Assembly (NCBI RefSeq): GCF_900106645.1
Contig: NZ_FNMV01000001.1
Coordinates: 1 to 64,000 of the forward strand
Length of the DNA stretch: 64,000 bases
From: Flavobacterium degerlachei
Lineage (GTDB): Bacteria > Bacteroidota > Bacteroidia > Flavobacteriales > Flavobacteriaceae
Direction: 5' to 3'
Shown here one piece after another: positions 54,210-63,357 of this stretch (positions within the stretch are counted from its first letter, which is position 1; every line of letters begins with the position of its first letter). The notes under the pieces were generated by a model. That model worked only from the letters and a program-made list of their open reading frames with translations, did no database searches and had not been told where the DNA came from. A program made the translations under genes and the position numbers.

Positions 54210-55499
54210 CTACTGCAACCACAAATCCCGAAAAGTCCTATCCTTGTCATAATCATTGGCTTGTTTTTCTATATTAAAATACCTATTCTTTCTTGGATCA
54301 TTACCTACTCCTGCTAAGTAAGCCCAGTTTCCCCAATTACTGCACACATCATAATCTACTAGTTGTGATTCAAAATAGGAAGCGCCAATACGCCAGTCCA
54401 TATTGAGCTCGTTACAAAAATAACTGGCTACGTTTTGCCTTCCTCTGTTGCTCATAAAACCCGTTTTTTTCAATTCAATCATGTTAGCATTAATAAAGTC
54501 GGACTCGGTTGCACCTTTTATCCATTGTGATAAAAACTTCTTATTCAATGACTTTGAATTAACGATGTCGGTTTTTATTCCTGAATACAAGAAAAACTTA
54601 GTTTGGTGCTTTTTAAACATAAACCGAAAAAAATCACGCCACAACAGTTCAAAAACCAACCAATAGGTAGAGTCATTAGCACCATTTTCATTTTCGTATT
54701 TTTTAATTTCCTGATAAATCGTTCTTGGCGAAATGCAACCCAACGCCAACCAAGCAGAAAATTTTGACGAATAATCCTCACCTAGCATTCCATTTCTGGT
54801 TTCCTTATAAATGGAAAGACTTTTTGTTTCAAAAAAATAATGCTTTAATCGTTTTATTGCCTCCGTTTCCCCTCCTTTAAATTGAATTGCCGCCCGTGAA
54901 TCCATTTTAGAAGTGGTCAGGCCCAACTCTTTTAAAGTGGGTAAATTCATTTCAGGAATGCTTAGTGATTTTATCTTTGATGCTTTTGCAAAAACAGCTC
55001 TAACTGACGCATCTTGTTCTGTTTTTTTTCTAAAAACGGTGAAAACGTCAGGAATATCTTTTTTCGTAAACGGCAAATCTTCTGCGTGATATAGTGTACT
55101 TGTACTGAAAGTTTCTAGCTCGCAACGCAGTTTGAAAAGTTCAGTTTGAACTAATTTTTCTGTTTGTTTTTCTTCAAATGCTACTTCGCGTTCAGCAAAA
55201 ACTTTATGGACTTTGAATTCAGCCACAATTTTGGGAATTTCAACTTCGGGCTTTCCTTTTAAGATTAATAAACCCGAACCTATTTTACGCAAATTTTCAT
55301 CTAAATTTTTTAATGACTCTATTAAAAACTGCGCTCGATAGCTGCCCGTCTTTTTAAAACCATAAGGGGTGGTTTCAAAATGCGCATCATCAAAACAATA
55401 GATCGGCAAAATTTGATCGCTTTGCGCTATTGCTTTAATGAGTGTTTCGTTATCATGTAATCGTAAATCCGTTTTAAACCAAACTATAGCCGTTTTCAT
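54210..55499 (-). CDS. DASH-type cryptochrome/photolyase
   Basis: A 429-residue flavoprotein. The N-terminal Rossmann-like photolyase domain starts VWFKTDLRLHDNETL. The FAD-binding half includes SKFSAWLALGCISPRTIYQEI, LLWRDFFRFM and the region GRQNVASYFCNELNMDWRIGASYFESQLVDYDVCSNWGNWAYLAGVGND, which are features of the cry-DASH family. These enzymes repair cyclobutane dimers in single-stranded DNA with blue light. It is the last of five coupled genes: its ATG shares one base with the upstream stop (TAATG). Confidence 0.92.
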   Translation of the reverse strand: MKTAIVWFKTDLRLHDNETLIKAIAQSDQILPIYCFDDAHFETTPYGFKKTGSYRAQFLIESLKNLDENLRKIGSGLLILKGKPEVEIPKIVAEFKVHKVFAEREVAFEEKQTEKLVQTELFKLRCELETFSTSTLYHAEDLPFTKKDIPDVFTVFRKKTEQDASVRAVFAKASKIKSLSIPEMNLPTLKELGLTTSKMDSRAAIQFKGGETEAIKRLKHYFFETKSLSIYKETRNGMLGEDYSSKFSAWLALGCISPRTIYQEIKKYENENGANDSTYWLVFELLWRDFFRFMFKKHQTKFFLYSGIKTDIVNSKSLNKKFLSQWIKGATESDFINANMIELKKTGFMSNRGRQNVASYFCNELNMDWRIGASYFESQLVDYDVCSNWGNWAYLAGVGNDPRKNRYFNIEKQANDYDKDRTFRDLWLQ

Positions 55500-57034
55500 T
55501 ATAAATTATTTATGTTTTTTAAATAGTAATCTGCTTGTTCTAATAGCGCGACTTGTACTTCAGGCTGCATCTTTCGCCAAACGTTGTACATCATGCCAAT
55601 ACGAGGGTTTTTGCCTAATTTCTCTTCGTTTTTGTCATAAAAATTCCAATACAAACTATTAAACGGACAGGCTTTTTCACCCGTTTTAATTGCTTTTTTG
55701 TAATAACAAGATCCACAATAATGACTCATTTTATCAATATAACTAGCCGAACTCACATACGGTTTTGTGCCTACAATTCCACCATCTGCAAATTGACTCA
55801 TGCCACGAGTATTTGTAATTTCAACCCATTCAATCGCGTCAATATAGATTCCGAGATACCAAGCATCTAATTCATCAGGATGAATTCCGGCTAAAAGCGC
55901 AAAGTTCCCAGTTATCATTAATCGCTGAATGTGATGGGCATATGCATAATTTAAAGATTGATTTATAGTATCTTTTAAACAATTCATTTTAGTGTTGCCT
56001 GTCCAGAACCAATCTGGCAACTTTTCTTGATTATTAAAAAAATTCATGCTAGCATATTCGGGCATCTTCAGCCAATAAATCCCTCGCATGTATTCGCGCC
56101 AACCTATTATTTGTCGCACAAACCCCTCTAATTGATTGTATTCAATTTCATTGGGTCTACTTTCCCACTCTTTTATGGCTTTATCAATCACTTCTTTTGG
56201 TGAAATCATCTTTAAATTCATAGAAAATGAAAGTCGAGAATGATATAAAGACCACTCGTTTGGGAACATAGCATCTTGATAACTTCCGAATAAAGGCAAA
56301 CATTCTACTAGAAAAAAGTCTAATAACTGCAACGATTGCTCTCGATTAATTGGCCAAACAAAATTTACAGCATCAATATTTCCGATGGTTTTAATATCTG
56401 TTTTACTGATTTCATCAAGAACCTCTGAAACATTATTATTAAAAACTAATGGCGGTGTCGGTTTATGATTTTTGGGTAACTTTTTTCGGTTGTCGCTATC
56501 ATAATTCCACTTGCCAGTTAATGGCTGATTGCCTTCCATTAAAACAGTATGCTTTTTTCTAAGCATCCGATAAAAATTTTCCATCACAAAGGTTTTCTTA
56601 CCTTCAAAAAAGTGCTCTAATTCATTTCGTGTTGTAAAAAAGTGCTCCGAATCAGCGATCGAACTTGAAATTGTGATTACTTTACTCAGATTTTTTAATG
56701 CTTCATCAACACGAAATTCATCTGGCAATTGGTATTCAAAATGAGTAAAATTATGTTTTAAAATCAGGTTTTTAATGTTGTTTTCAAATGATTGTAAGTT
56801 GTTTTCATCAACTAGATTGATATAAATGATGTTATGCTTATTTAACTCTAATTCCTTGCTAAAACTTCTCATTGCAGAAAAAATACCTACCACTTTTTGA
56901 ATGTGATGAGATGCATAATCGGTCTCCGTTCGAATTTCCATCATAACATAAGTCACTGAATCATCTACAGTTTTAAACCAGGAATGATTGCTGTTTAGTT
57001 GATCGCCAAGAATTAATCGTACCGTTTTTTTCAT
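55499..57034 (-). CDS. FeS-BCP photolyase (PhrB-like, 6-4 type)
   Basis: A 511-residue protein of the iron-sulfur bacterial cryptochrome/photolyase family. LILGDQLNSNHSWF starts the DUF523-like antenna domain. Four cysteines, Cys352 (MNCLKD), Cys440 and Cys443 (HYCGSCYY) and Cys456 (KACPFN), are each two positions after the cluster ligands Cys350, 438, 441 and 454 of Agrobacterium PhrB, so a 4Fe-4S cluster is expected. The family repairs 6-4 photoproducts and can bind a lumazine antenna and FAD. It lies 1 bp from the DUF2256 gene and overlaps the DASH gene by one base. Confidence 0.95.
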   Translation of the reverse strand: MKKTVRLILGDQLNSNHSWFKTVDDSVTYVMMEIRTETDYASHHIQKVVGIFSAMRSFSKELELNKHNIIYINLVDENNLQSFENNIKNLILKHNFTHFEYQLPDEFRVDEALKNLSKVITISSSIADSEHFFTTRNELEHFFEGKKTFVMENFYRMLRKKHTVLMEGNQPLTGKWNYDSDNRKKLPKNHKPTPPLVFNNNVSEVLDEISKTDIKTIGNIDAVNFVWPINREQSLQLLDFFLVECLPLFGSYQDAMFPNEWSLYHSRLSFSMNLKMISPKEVIDKAIKEWESRPNEIEYNQLEGFVRQIIGWREYMRGIYWLKMPEYASMNFFNNQEKLPDWFWTGNTKMNCLKDTINQSLNYAYAHHIQRLMITGNFALLAGIHPDELDAWYLGIYIDAIEWVEITNTRGMSQFADGGIVGTKPYVSSASYIDKMSHYCGSCYYKKAIKTGEKACPFNSLYWNFYDKNEEKLGKNPRIGMMYNVWRKMQPEVQVALLEQADYYLKNINNL

Positions 57035-57035
57035 T

Positions 57036-57173
57036 TTACTTATTCATTCTGCATTTATCACTACAATATTTTACCTCATCCCAAACCTTTTCCCATTTTT
57101 TACGCCAAGTAAAAGGCCTATTACAAACAACACAGATTTTAGTAGGTAAGTTTTGTTTTTTAATGCCTTTCAT
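57036..57173 (-). CDS. DUF2256 zinc-ribbon-like protein (45 aa)
   Basis: A 45-codon gene between the DUF2071 and FeS-BCP genes. It reads [20 protein letters not shown] at its start, then [20 protein letters not shown] and CRMNK. Two Cys pairs (CVVC and CSDKC) make a small metal-binding knuckle with the [18 protein letters not shown] core of DUF2256, a family known to lie next to photolyase/cryptochrome genes. Its ATG overlaps the end of the DUF2071 gene by 14 bases and its stop lies one base before the next start. Function is unknown; the place suggests a role with FeS-BCP. Confidence 0.92.
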   Translation of the reverse strand: MKGIKKQNLPTKICVVCNRPFTWRKKWEKVWDEVKYCSDKCRMNK

Positions 57174-57894
57174 TACCGATATTTAATCTGTTTCTTTTCC
57201 ACTCTATACCCACTGATGAACCTTCGGCTATAAAAACCGCTTCTGGCTTTGTCGTATTTAAAACCGAAAAAGAATCACCATACATCGCTGTAAAATCACA
57301 TTCAATTTTATAATCTAACACTTGATTGACTAACCAACTCGGATGCTGTAATTTGTATTCTTCACTGTTGTGTTCATCAATTTTAGTATACCCATAATAA
57401 TGTTCGTAGATGAATTTCTCTAAAGTTTGCTTTTCCATCACCTTAGCTTCTGTTGTTGCTTCTACATAAATACTATTCCATTTTTTGCTTAAAAGCCATT
57501 CAAACTGTACTTTTTTACTTTTTCTTTCTGTTGTGATTTCGTGTTTCGTAGGAACCACGGTATAATGCTCTTTATATAATTTATTAGCCATCCAAGCCAC
57601 AATAGGATACGGAATGGTTTCATTGATAAAGACCACACCGCGTTTTACGGTGTCTCCTTCTTTTCGAACCACATAAAAACGTAAATTGATTTCTTCGAAA
57701 GTGCCAAAATAAGGAATTGGAACATTGAAAAGTTTGGTTTTCTTGAACATAAACCCAACTAGACTTACGTAGGCTTTTCCATCATACAAGTCAAGCTCGA
57801 CACCTTTGGGCAAGAATGGAAATAGGATTTTAGGATCGATTTCATAATTTGCCATTATAATATTTTCCCAATTTGCTTTTAAAAAAATAGTCAT
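57160..57894 (-). CDS. DUF2071 domain protein
   Basis: A 244-residue protein of the DUF2071 (YqjF-like) family. It opens [18 protein letters not shown], continues with [27 protein letters not shown] and [23 protein letters not shown], landmarks of the family; no catalytic residues are known. It has no signal peptide. It overlaps the photolyase upstream by one base and the DUF2256 gene downstream by 14 bases, so its product is made with the photolyases. Its role in light response or repair is unknown. Confidence 0.88.
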   Translation of the reverse strand: MTIFLKANWENIIMANYEIDPKILFPFLPKGVELDLYDGKAYVSLVGFMFKKTKLFNVPIPYFGTFEEINLRFYVVRKEGDTVKRGVVFINETIPYPIVAWMANKLYKEHYTVVPTKHEITTERKSKKVQFEWLLSKKWNSIYVEATTEAKVMEKQTLEKFIYEHYYGYTKIDEHNSEEYKLQHPSWLVNQVLDYKIECDFTAMYGDSFSVLNTTKPEAVFIAEGSSVGIEWKRNRLNIGNERH

Positions 57895-59384
57895 TATGTT
57901 TTTGTCTTTTTAGTTTTTCGATTCGGATTAGAAACGTGCTTTTTCAAAATCCGTTTTCCTTCCTCTTTCACTTCGTCTTTCTTCCTGAAACTCCAGACTA
58001 TATCACTAGCCCGTTTTCTAGTTTCTTCAATATTTACAATTGGTTCAGGATAATCTTTCCCTATTTCACAGCTATAAAATTGTTGTTCAATTGGATTTAA
58101 CTTCCACGGTTCATGAATTAAACTAACTGGAATTTCTGCTAATTCAGGCAGCCACTGTTTAATAAAAACACCGTCAGGATCATGATCTTCGGAGTTTTTT
58201 ATGGGGCTATAAATCCGAATCGTATTTATTCCCGTTGTTCCTGATTGCATTTGAATTTGTGGATAGTGAATTCCAGGTTCGTAATCCAGAAACTGTCTCG
58301 CCAAAAAATGCAAGTCCCGCCAATCTTGCCAAAGATTAAATGTAAAAAAAGAAACTACCATTGCGCGCATCCTGAAATTGATATAGCCCGTTGCAACCAA
58401 ACATCGCATGCAGGCATCTACTATTGGAACACCTGTTTTTCCTTCTTGCCAAGCTTTGATATATGTTTCGTTTTTTGGTTTAACCAAAGTGTCATACGCT
58501 CTATTTACATTTTCAAATTCCATGCGGCATTCGTCTTCGAATTTTTGCATAAAATGACAGTGCCAATGGAGTCTAGAAACAAAATTAAGAATGGCTCGTT
58601 TATTTTTAGAATTCTCATAATGCTGATTCGTATATTGGTAGATCATTCGCATACTAATATTGCCATAAGCCAGATAAGGAGACAGCCGACTGCAGCCTTT
58701 TCTGCTCAAAGCAGGCTTAGAAATGTGTTTGCTGTAATTGACGTAGCGTTCTTTCACGAAGCTGTCCAGATATCGCCAAGCCAAGTTTTCCCCACCTTGC
58801 TGAAAATTTTTGTTTCTGGACGTAATCGTTTCTGAAAGTTCTTTCCCTTTTAACAGTCCCACTATATCTTCATCCAATTTTATTAAATTCAAATGGGTCA
58901 CATCGATTATTTTTGGCTCTGCACGCATGACATCCTCCCAGCGCTTATCCCAATGTTGCCTCGATTTTAATTTTCGAATTACACCATGCATTTGTGATTC
59001 TTTCCAACTGATATTATTTTTTTGAAAAAAATCCTCCATGGCTACATCTCTGTCAAAAGTGATTTTATTACCAATTTCCTGATGTGAAAAAACAGTTTTT
59101 ATCTCGTACTTTTTTGACAACTCTGAAAAAACGTTTTGCACTTCATTGTGAAAATAATAGAAAGTTCCGTTTATGGGATTGAGCTTGCTTTGTAAATCCT
59201 GGATGGATTCATAAATAAATCGCCAGTGACGCACATCTGAATCTGGATAACTCATAACTGTGGGCTCAAAACAATAAATCAACACTAGTGGCAACCCTGA
59301 ATTGTGGGCGTTATCTAATGCTACGTTATCTATAAAACGCAAGTCACGCTTGAACCAAACAATATTTACAGCAGCTTTACTCAC
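57894..59384 (-). CDS. Photolyase/cryptochrome family protein (first gene of operon)
   Basis: A 496-residue flavoprotein. The N-terminal domain starts [17 protein letters not shown]. The FAD domain includes [63 protein letters not shown] and [20 protein letters not shown], which resemble photolyase helices around the adenine and tryptophan relay. The C-terminal 40 residues are basic. It differs from both other photolyases here and may repair cyclobutane dimers or act as a sensor; sequence alone does not say. It is led by a promoter with a palindrome. Confidence 0.85.
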   Translation of the reverse strand: MSKAAVNIVWFKRDLRFIDNVALDNAHNSGLPLVLIYCFEPTVMSYPDSDVRHWRFIYESIQDLQSKLNPINGTFYYFHNEVQNVFSELSKKYEIKTVFSHQEIGNKITFDRDVAMEDFFQKNNISWKESQMHGVIRKLKSRQHWDKRWEDVMRAEPKIIDVTHLNLIKLDEDIVGLLKGKELSETITSRNKNFQQGGENLAWRYLDSFVKERYVNYSKHISKPALSRKGCSRLSPYLAYGNISMRMIYQYTNQHYENSKNKRAILNFVSRLHWHCHFMQKFEDECRMEFENVNRAYDTLVKPKNETYIKAWQEGKTGVPIVDACMRCLVATGYINFRMRAMVVSFFTFNLWQDWRDLHFLARQFLDYEPGIHYPQIQMQSGTTGINTIRIYSPIKNSEDHDPDGVFIKQWLPELAEIPVSLIHEPWKLNPIEQQFYSCEIGKDYPEPIVNIEETRKRASDIVWSFRKKDEVKEEGKRILKKHVSNPNRKTKKTKT

Positions 59385-59447
59385 GATAATTGAATTTTAT
59401 TGTCACTATTTAGCCTTTATACGCTATACATCTGCTAAAACAAAGTT

Positions 59448-59482
59448 GTTTAACTTTTATTAATTTTAGTTAAACAAATATA
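59448..59482 (-). promoter_or_regulatory. Promoter with palindromic operator of the photolyase operon
   Basis: On the minus strand TATATTTG (59482-59475) matches TAnnTTTG. Directly downstream, GTTTAACT (59448-59455) and AGTTAAAC (59468-59475) form a perfect 8-bp inverted repeat with a 12-base spacer covering the expected start site near 59470. A bound dimer would block transcription. The 63-bp leader between it and the first ATG has no other structure. Confidence 0.65.
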
Positions 59483-59530
59483 CGGAACTTAGATTCAAAA
59501 AAGCAGTAATTGTAATTATTATAAACACTA

Positions 59531-59568
59531 AAGGCACAAAACCAATTGTTATTTTGATTTTGTGCCTT
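59531..59568 (-). terminator. Hairpin after the TonB receptor gene
   Basis: AAGGCACAAAA (59531-59541) and TTTTGTGCCTT (59558-59568) form a perfect 11-bp stem, 44 bp after the stop. The following bases on the minus strand are only moderately T-rich. Confidence 0.65.
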
Positions 59569-59611
59569 GTAGAAAACAATTAAGAAGTTGCTTCTTATAT
59601 TAACCCTTCAA

Positions 59612-61822
59612 TTAAATACTAAAGTTCACACCTAGAACAATGTTTCTGCCTATGTTAGGAATCCCATCTGTCTTTAATCTTGACAAATGAGCAATGTATC
59701 TTTTGTCGAAAAGGTTGTTTCCGTTTAAATTCACATCAAAAACAGTTTTACCAAGTTTTACTGTTCCACCCAAGCCTAAATTAATTAATGTATATCCATT
59801 TGATTCCGTTTCAAATCCGCTCACGTTATTTTGATTCAAAGTAGTGTTTACGTTAAAAGTCGCGAAACCGTCCTCTAACCAATTCTTGATTTTAAACTCT
59901 CCTTTAATGGTATTACTCCAATTGTTAGCAGGAATCAAAGGTAGGTAATCGCCATTTTGTTTCTTCCCTGTAACGGTTTCAAAACTGGTTTCATAGTGCA
60001 ACCAATCTAAAGGATGTGGATGAAAATGCAAGCCCACTTCACCTCCGTATAATTTGGCATTGCTTTGAATGTAATTAAACACATCATTATTCTCTAGCAT
60101 CGTTCCTGTAGGTGAAGTATAAATATAATTGTTGATGTGGTTGTAAAAACCGTTGACAAAAAACTCAAAATGATCATTCTTGTATTCTAGGTTCAAATCC
60201 GTTTGTACGTTCTGTTCTGTTTTTAAATCAGAATTCCCTATTTCATATCGGTTGGTTCCCTCATGTACTCCATTAGATGTTAATTCAGCTAAATTAGGCG
60301 ATCTAAATCCTGAAGCTAGGTTTAATCGCAAAGTCAAATCATCAGCTAAGTTTGTCTTGTAACCTAAAGAAGCATTAAAACTATCAAATGATTTGTCAAT
60401 AGCTTTAAAATAGCCTTCTTCTCCCAGTGTCCCATTTTCTACACTGGTTATTTTTCTATTATCAAAACGCAAACCGGCTTGTACTGCGCTACTATTTCCC
60501 CATTCGTAATTAGCTGTTCCAAAAACACCAAAATCATTTGTAGTCGCATCTGGAATCAGGTATTCGTCACCAAAATTTGTATTTGTTTGGTGCATTCCTT
60601 GAATTCCGAAAATTGATTCTAGTTTACCAAATGTAGGCAAGTGGTACTTCGCATCGTAATTAAAGGTTTTCAACTTCATACGCAATCCTGCAACATCACT
60701 ATCTTCAAACTCAGAACGGTCATTGGCAATATATCCCAAATCAACATCTAATTTCGAATTTTTCAAATAGATAATAGAGTTCAAACTCAACAAATGGCTG
60801 AAAACCCCTTGTCTTGGAAAACCGGTTTTTTTGCTTGTACTTTGCTCCGCTATTCCATCCTCAGGAATTCCTAAATCAAGATTATTGTAGTTGTAGCGTA
60901 AGACAGACGAGAATTTAGAATCACTATAACCAATTCCCGTTTTGAAATCGGTTTCATTGTAACGGGTATTTGTTACACGGTCCCCTCCAGAAATTCTATA
61001 ATCAGAATGCGTATTGTAACTTCCTCTTGCTAAGAATTTCCAGTTGTCCGTAGATGTTTTTAATCCAAGTGAAGAATTGCTCCCTAAGGTATTTGAAAAT
61101 AATTTCTGGCTAAAATTAGCTTTAAACGTATTCGCATCGGCAAATTTCTCTGGATTGAAATACAAAACTCCACCAAGCGCATCAGAACCATACAATAACG
61201 AAGCTGGTCCTTTGATAACCTCAACACTTTCTACTCCGGCATCGTTTAATCCCAGACCATGCTCGTCTCCAAACTGCTGATTTTCCATGCGAACTCCTTG
61301 TGAATATACCAACACGCGGTTTCCACTCAAACCACGAATAACCGGTTTCCCTATTGAAGTTCCAGTAGAAACTTGAGAAACTCCGGGAATTGTTGCTAAT
61401 CCTTCGATCAATGTGGCTGTTCCTTTTTGTTGTAATTCTTTAATCGTTTCGTGCTCCACCTTCATCACGTTTTGTGATTGTATTTTATTGAAAGCCGTAG
61501 AAACTATTACCTCATCCATTTCGAATATAGTTTCTTCAAGGATTATATTTAGTGTATTTTCTTTCTGCAGGTTTTGGATGGTTTTATTCTGGTTCGAAAA
61601 ACCTACAAACACGAAGCTTAGTTTTAAACTTCTATTGGGAAGATTAGCCAAAATATAATTTCCATTGTCATCAGTTGTAGTTCCTTGATGTAATTCTGGC
61701 GCATAAACTGAAACGCCTTTTATAGGTTGGTTCAACATATTTGTTACTTTTCCCGACACTGTGTTTTGTGCCTGAAGCATCGCTGAAAACCCCAAGATTA
61801 GGGTTATTATAATTTTTTTCAT
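59612..61822 (-). CDS. TonB-dependent receptor, possible metal uptake
   Basis: A 736-residue outer-membrane receptor. Signal peptide MKKIIITLILGFSAMLQAQ, then a CarboxypepD_reg domain (residues about 20-105, SGKVTNMLNQPIKGVSVYA), a plug domain (about 120-235, LATIPGVSQVSTGTSIGKPVIRGLSGNRV), and a barrel ending IGRNIVLGVNFSI. The plug carries RMENQQFGDEHG, similar to zinc receptors such as ZnuD. The adjacent upstream gene encodes a His/Cys-rich small protein, so metal transport is likely; the ion is unknown. Confidence 0.9.
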   Translation of the reverse strand: MKKIIITLILGFSAMLQAQNTVSGKVTNMLNQPIKGVSVYAPELHQGTTTDDNGNYILANLPNRSLKLSFVFVGFSNQNKTIQNLQKENTLNIILEETIFEMDEVIVSTAFNKIQSQNVMKVEHETIKELQQKGTATLIEGLATIPGVSQVSTGTSIGKPVIRGLSGNRVLVYSQGVRMENQQFGDEHGLGLNDAGVESVEVIKGPASLLYGSDALGGVLYFNPEKFADANTFKANFSQKLFSNTLGSNSSLGLKTSTDNWKFLARGSYNTHSDYRISGGDRVTNTRYNETDFKTGIGYSDSKFSSVLRYNYNNLDLGIPEDGIAEQSTSKKTGFPRQGVFSHLLSLNSIIYLKNSKLDVDLGYIANDRSEFEDSDVAGLRMKLKTFNYDAKYHLPTFGKLESIFGIQGMHQTNTNFGDEYLIPDATTNDFGVFGTANYEWGNSSAVQAGLRFDNRKITSVENGTLGEEGYFKAIDKSFDSFNASLGYKTNLADDLTLRLNLASGFRSPNLAELTSNGVHEGTNRYEIGNSDLKTEQNVQTDLNLEYKNDHFEFFVNGFYNHINNYIYTSPTGTMLENNDVFNYIQSNAKLYGGEVGLHFHPHPLDWLHYETSFETVTGKKQNGDYLPLIPANNWSNTIKGEFKIKNWLEDGFATFNVNTTLNQNNVSGFETESNGYTLINLGLGGTVKLGKTVFDVNLNGNNLFDKRYIAHLSRLKTDGIPNIGRNIVLGVNFSI

Positions 61823-61922
61823 TGAAAATGATTGTATCGTTCCTCACTCTAGCTTCCCAAAGAAAATGGCGCTAGGAAGGGAACTATTTAGTAAATAAAA
61901 AGAAATGATAGTGGCTAAGAAA

Positions 61923-62276
61923 TTAGCCCAAATTATTTACAGGAGGACCACGATGGGAATACAAACTTCCAGAAAATACAATAATAGCATCTGCTGTTTC
62001 ATGAAAATAAGTAAATGTTTTGAAATTTGAATTCAGTTTATAAGCGAATTCAACTGGGGAAATATAGGACCCAAATGTGAAATGACATACTTTACAGTCA
62101 TCAAACTTGTGATGCTGGTGTGTTATTTCTGGACCGTTACCATTGTATTTGTGGTGACATTCTGTTTGAGAAAATTGCTTTACAAAATGCTCATACGTAT
62201 GAAAAGACTGCGACAGTATTGTGAACAATACCGTTACTGCCAAAGAAAGACTAATTATGAGTTGCTTCTTTTTCAT
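61923..62276 (-). CDS. Small His/Cys-rich exported protein
   Basis: A 117-residue protein when started at the ATG at 62276 (MKKKQLIISLSLAVTVLFTI, signal peptide or anchor). An in-frame upstream ATG at 62285 lies inside a -7 element and is unlikely. The mature part has CHHKYNGNGPEITHQHHKFDDCKVCHF, a cluster of His, Cys and Asp able to bind a transition metal, and ends YSHRGPPVNN. The layout resembles DUF2946-like small proteins found near copper or zinc receptors. It lies 100 bp ahead of the TonB receptor gene. The specific metal is unknown. Confidence 0.78.
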   Translation of the reverse strand: MKKKQLIISLSLAVTVLFTILSQSFHTYEHFVKQFSQTECHHKYNGNGPEITHQHHKFDDCKVCHFTFGSYISPVEFAYKLNSNFKTFTYFHETADAIIVFSGSLYSHRGPPVNNLG

Positions 62277-62282
62277 CAGCTG

Positions 62283-62290
62283 CAAAGGTA
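62283..62290 (-). promoter_or_regulatory. -7 element of the His/Cys-rich protein gene (near-leaderless)
   Basis: TACCTTTG on the minus strand (62290-62283) matches TAnnTTTG. Transcription would start about 6 bases on, at or just before the ATG at 62276. No -33 TTG at normal spacing is clear. Confidence 0.5.
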
Positions 62291-62310
62291 GGAAAACCTA
62301 AAAAAGAAAA

Positions 62311-62343
62311 CCATCTCTTTTAACAATTTGTTAAAAGAGATGG
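62311..62343 (-). terminator. Terminator of asd
   Basis: CCATCTCTTTTAACA (62311-62325) pairs with TGTTAAAAGAGATGG (62329-62343), a perfect 15-bp stem 24 bp after the stop, with T-rich sequence beyond on the minus strand. Confidence 0.88.
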
Positions 62344-62367
62344 CTCAAAGTATATAATTCGTATGGA

Positions 62368-63357
62368 TTAAACCAATTTTGACGCAACAAGATATTCAGC
62401 AATTTGAATTGTATTTGTAGCAGCACCTTTTCTTAAATTGTCAGCTACTATCCACATATTCAAAGTATTTGCTTGGCTTTCGTCACGACGAATTCTGCCT
62501 ACAAAAACGTCATCTTTCCCTTGTGCATACATGGGCATTGGGTAAGTATAAGTATCATTATTATCCTGTACAACCACACCATCAGTATGATGTAATATAT
62601 TTTGAATGTCTGAAACCTCAAATTCATTCGTAAATTCCACATTTACCGCTTCGCTATGTCCACCTACGATAGGCACACGAACAGCAGTTGCAGTAACCGC
62701 AATCGTTCTGTCACCAAGAATTTTTTGAGTCTCACGAACTAGTTTCATTTCCTCTTTAGTGTATCCATTTTCTTCAAAAGAATCACATTGTGGAATTGCA
62801 TTTCTGTGAATTGGGTATTTGTAAGCCATTTCACCTTGAACGCCTGCATATTCATTTTCTAACTGTTGTACCGCCTTAACACCAGTTCCAGTGATGGATT
62901 GGTAAGTAGAAACAATAACACGTTTGATGTTGTATTTTTTATGTAATGGGGCCAAAACTAATACCATTTGAATGGTAGAACAGTTTGGGTTTGCAATGAT
63001 TTTATCTGCTGCAGTCAACCCAGAAGCATTAATTTCAGGCACAACTAATTTCTTAGTAGGATCCATTCTCCAAGCAGATGAATTATCGATAACGGTAGTT
63101 CCAGCTGCAGCAAATTTTGGAGCCCACTCAAGAGAAGTTTCTCCACCAGCAGAAAACAAAGCAATGTCAGCTTTCATGTCTACAGCCGTTTGCATACCTA
63201 CAACCTTATATTTTTTACCTTTAAATTCTATTTCCTTACCCACTGATCGCTCAGAAGCAACTGGTATTAATTCCGTTACAGGAAAATTTCTTTCGGCCAA
63301 TACTTTTAACATTACCTCGCCAACCATTCCGGTAGCACCTACAACTGCTATTCTCAT
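62368..63357 (-). CDS. asd: Aspartate-semialdehyde dehydrogenase
   Basis: A 329-residue NADP-dependent dehydrogenase that makes aspartate semialdehyde for lysine, threonine and methionine. VVGATGMVGE (5-14) is the NADP loop, SSAWRMD binds phosphate, NPNCST holds the nucleophile Cys126, and GGHSEAVNVEF gives the catalytic His. Length is normal. It stands alone. Confidence 0.96.
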   Translation of the reverse strand: MRIAVVGATGMVGEVMLKVLAERNFPVTELIPVASERSVGKEIEFKGKKYKVVGMQTAVDMKADIALFSAGGETSLEWAPKFAAAGTTVIDNSSAWRMDPTKKLVVPEINASGLTAADKIIANPNCSTIQMVLVLAPLHKKYNIKRVIVSTYQSITGTGVKAVQQLENEYAGVQGEMAYKYPIHRNAIPQCDSFEENGYTKEEMKLVRETQKILGDRTIAVTATAVRVPIVGGHSEAVNVEFTNEFEVSDIQNILHHTDGVVVQDNNDTYTYPMPMYAQGKDDVFVGRIRRDESQANTLNMWIVADNLRKGAATNTIQIAEYLVASKLV

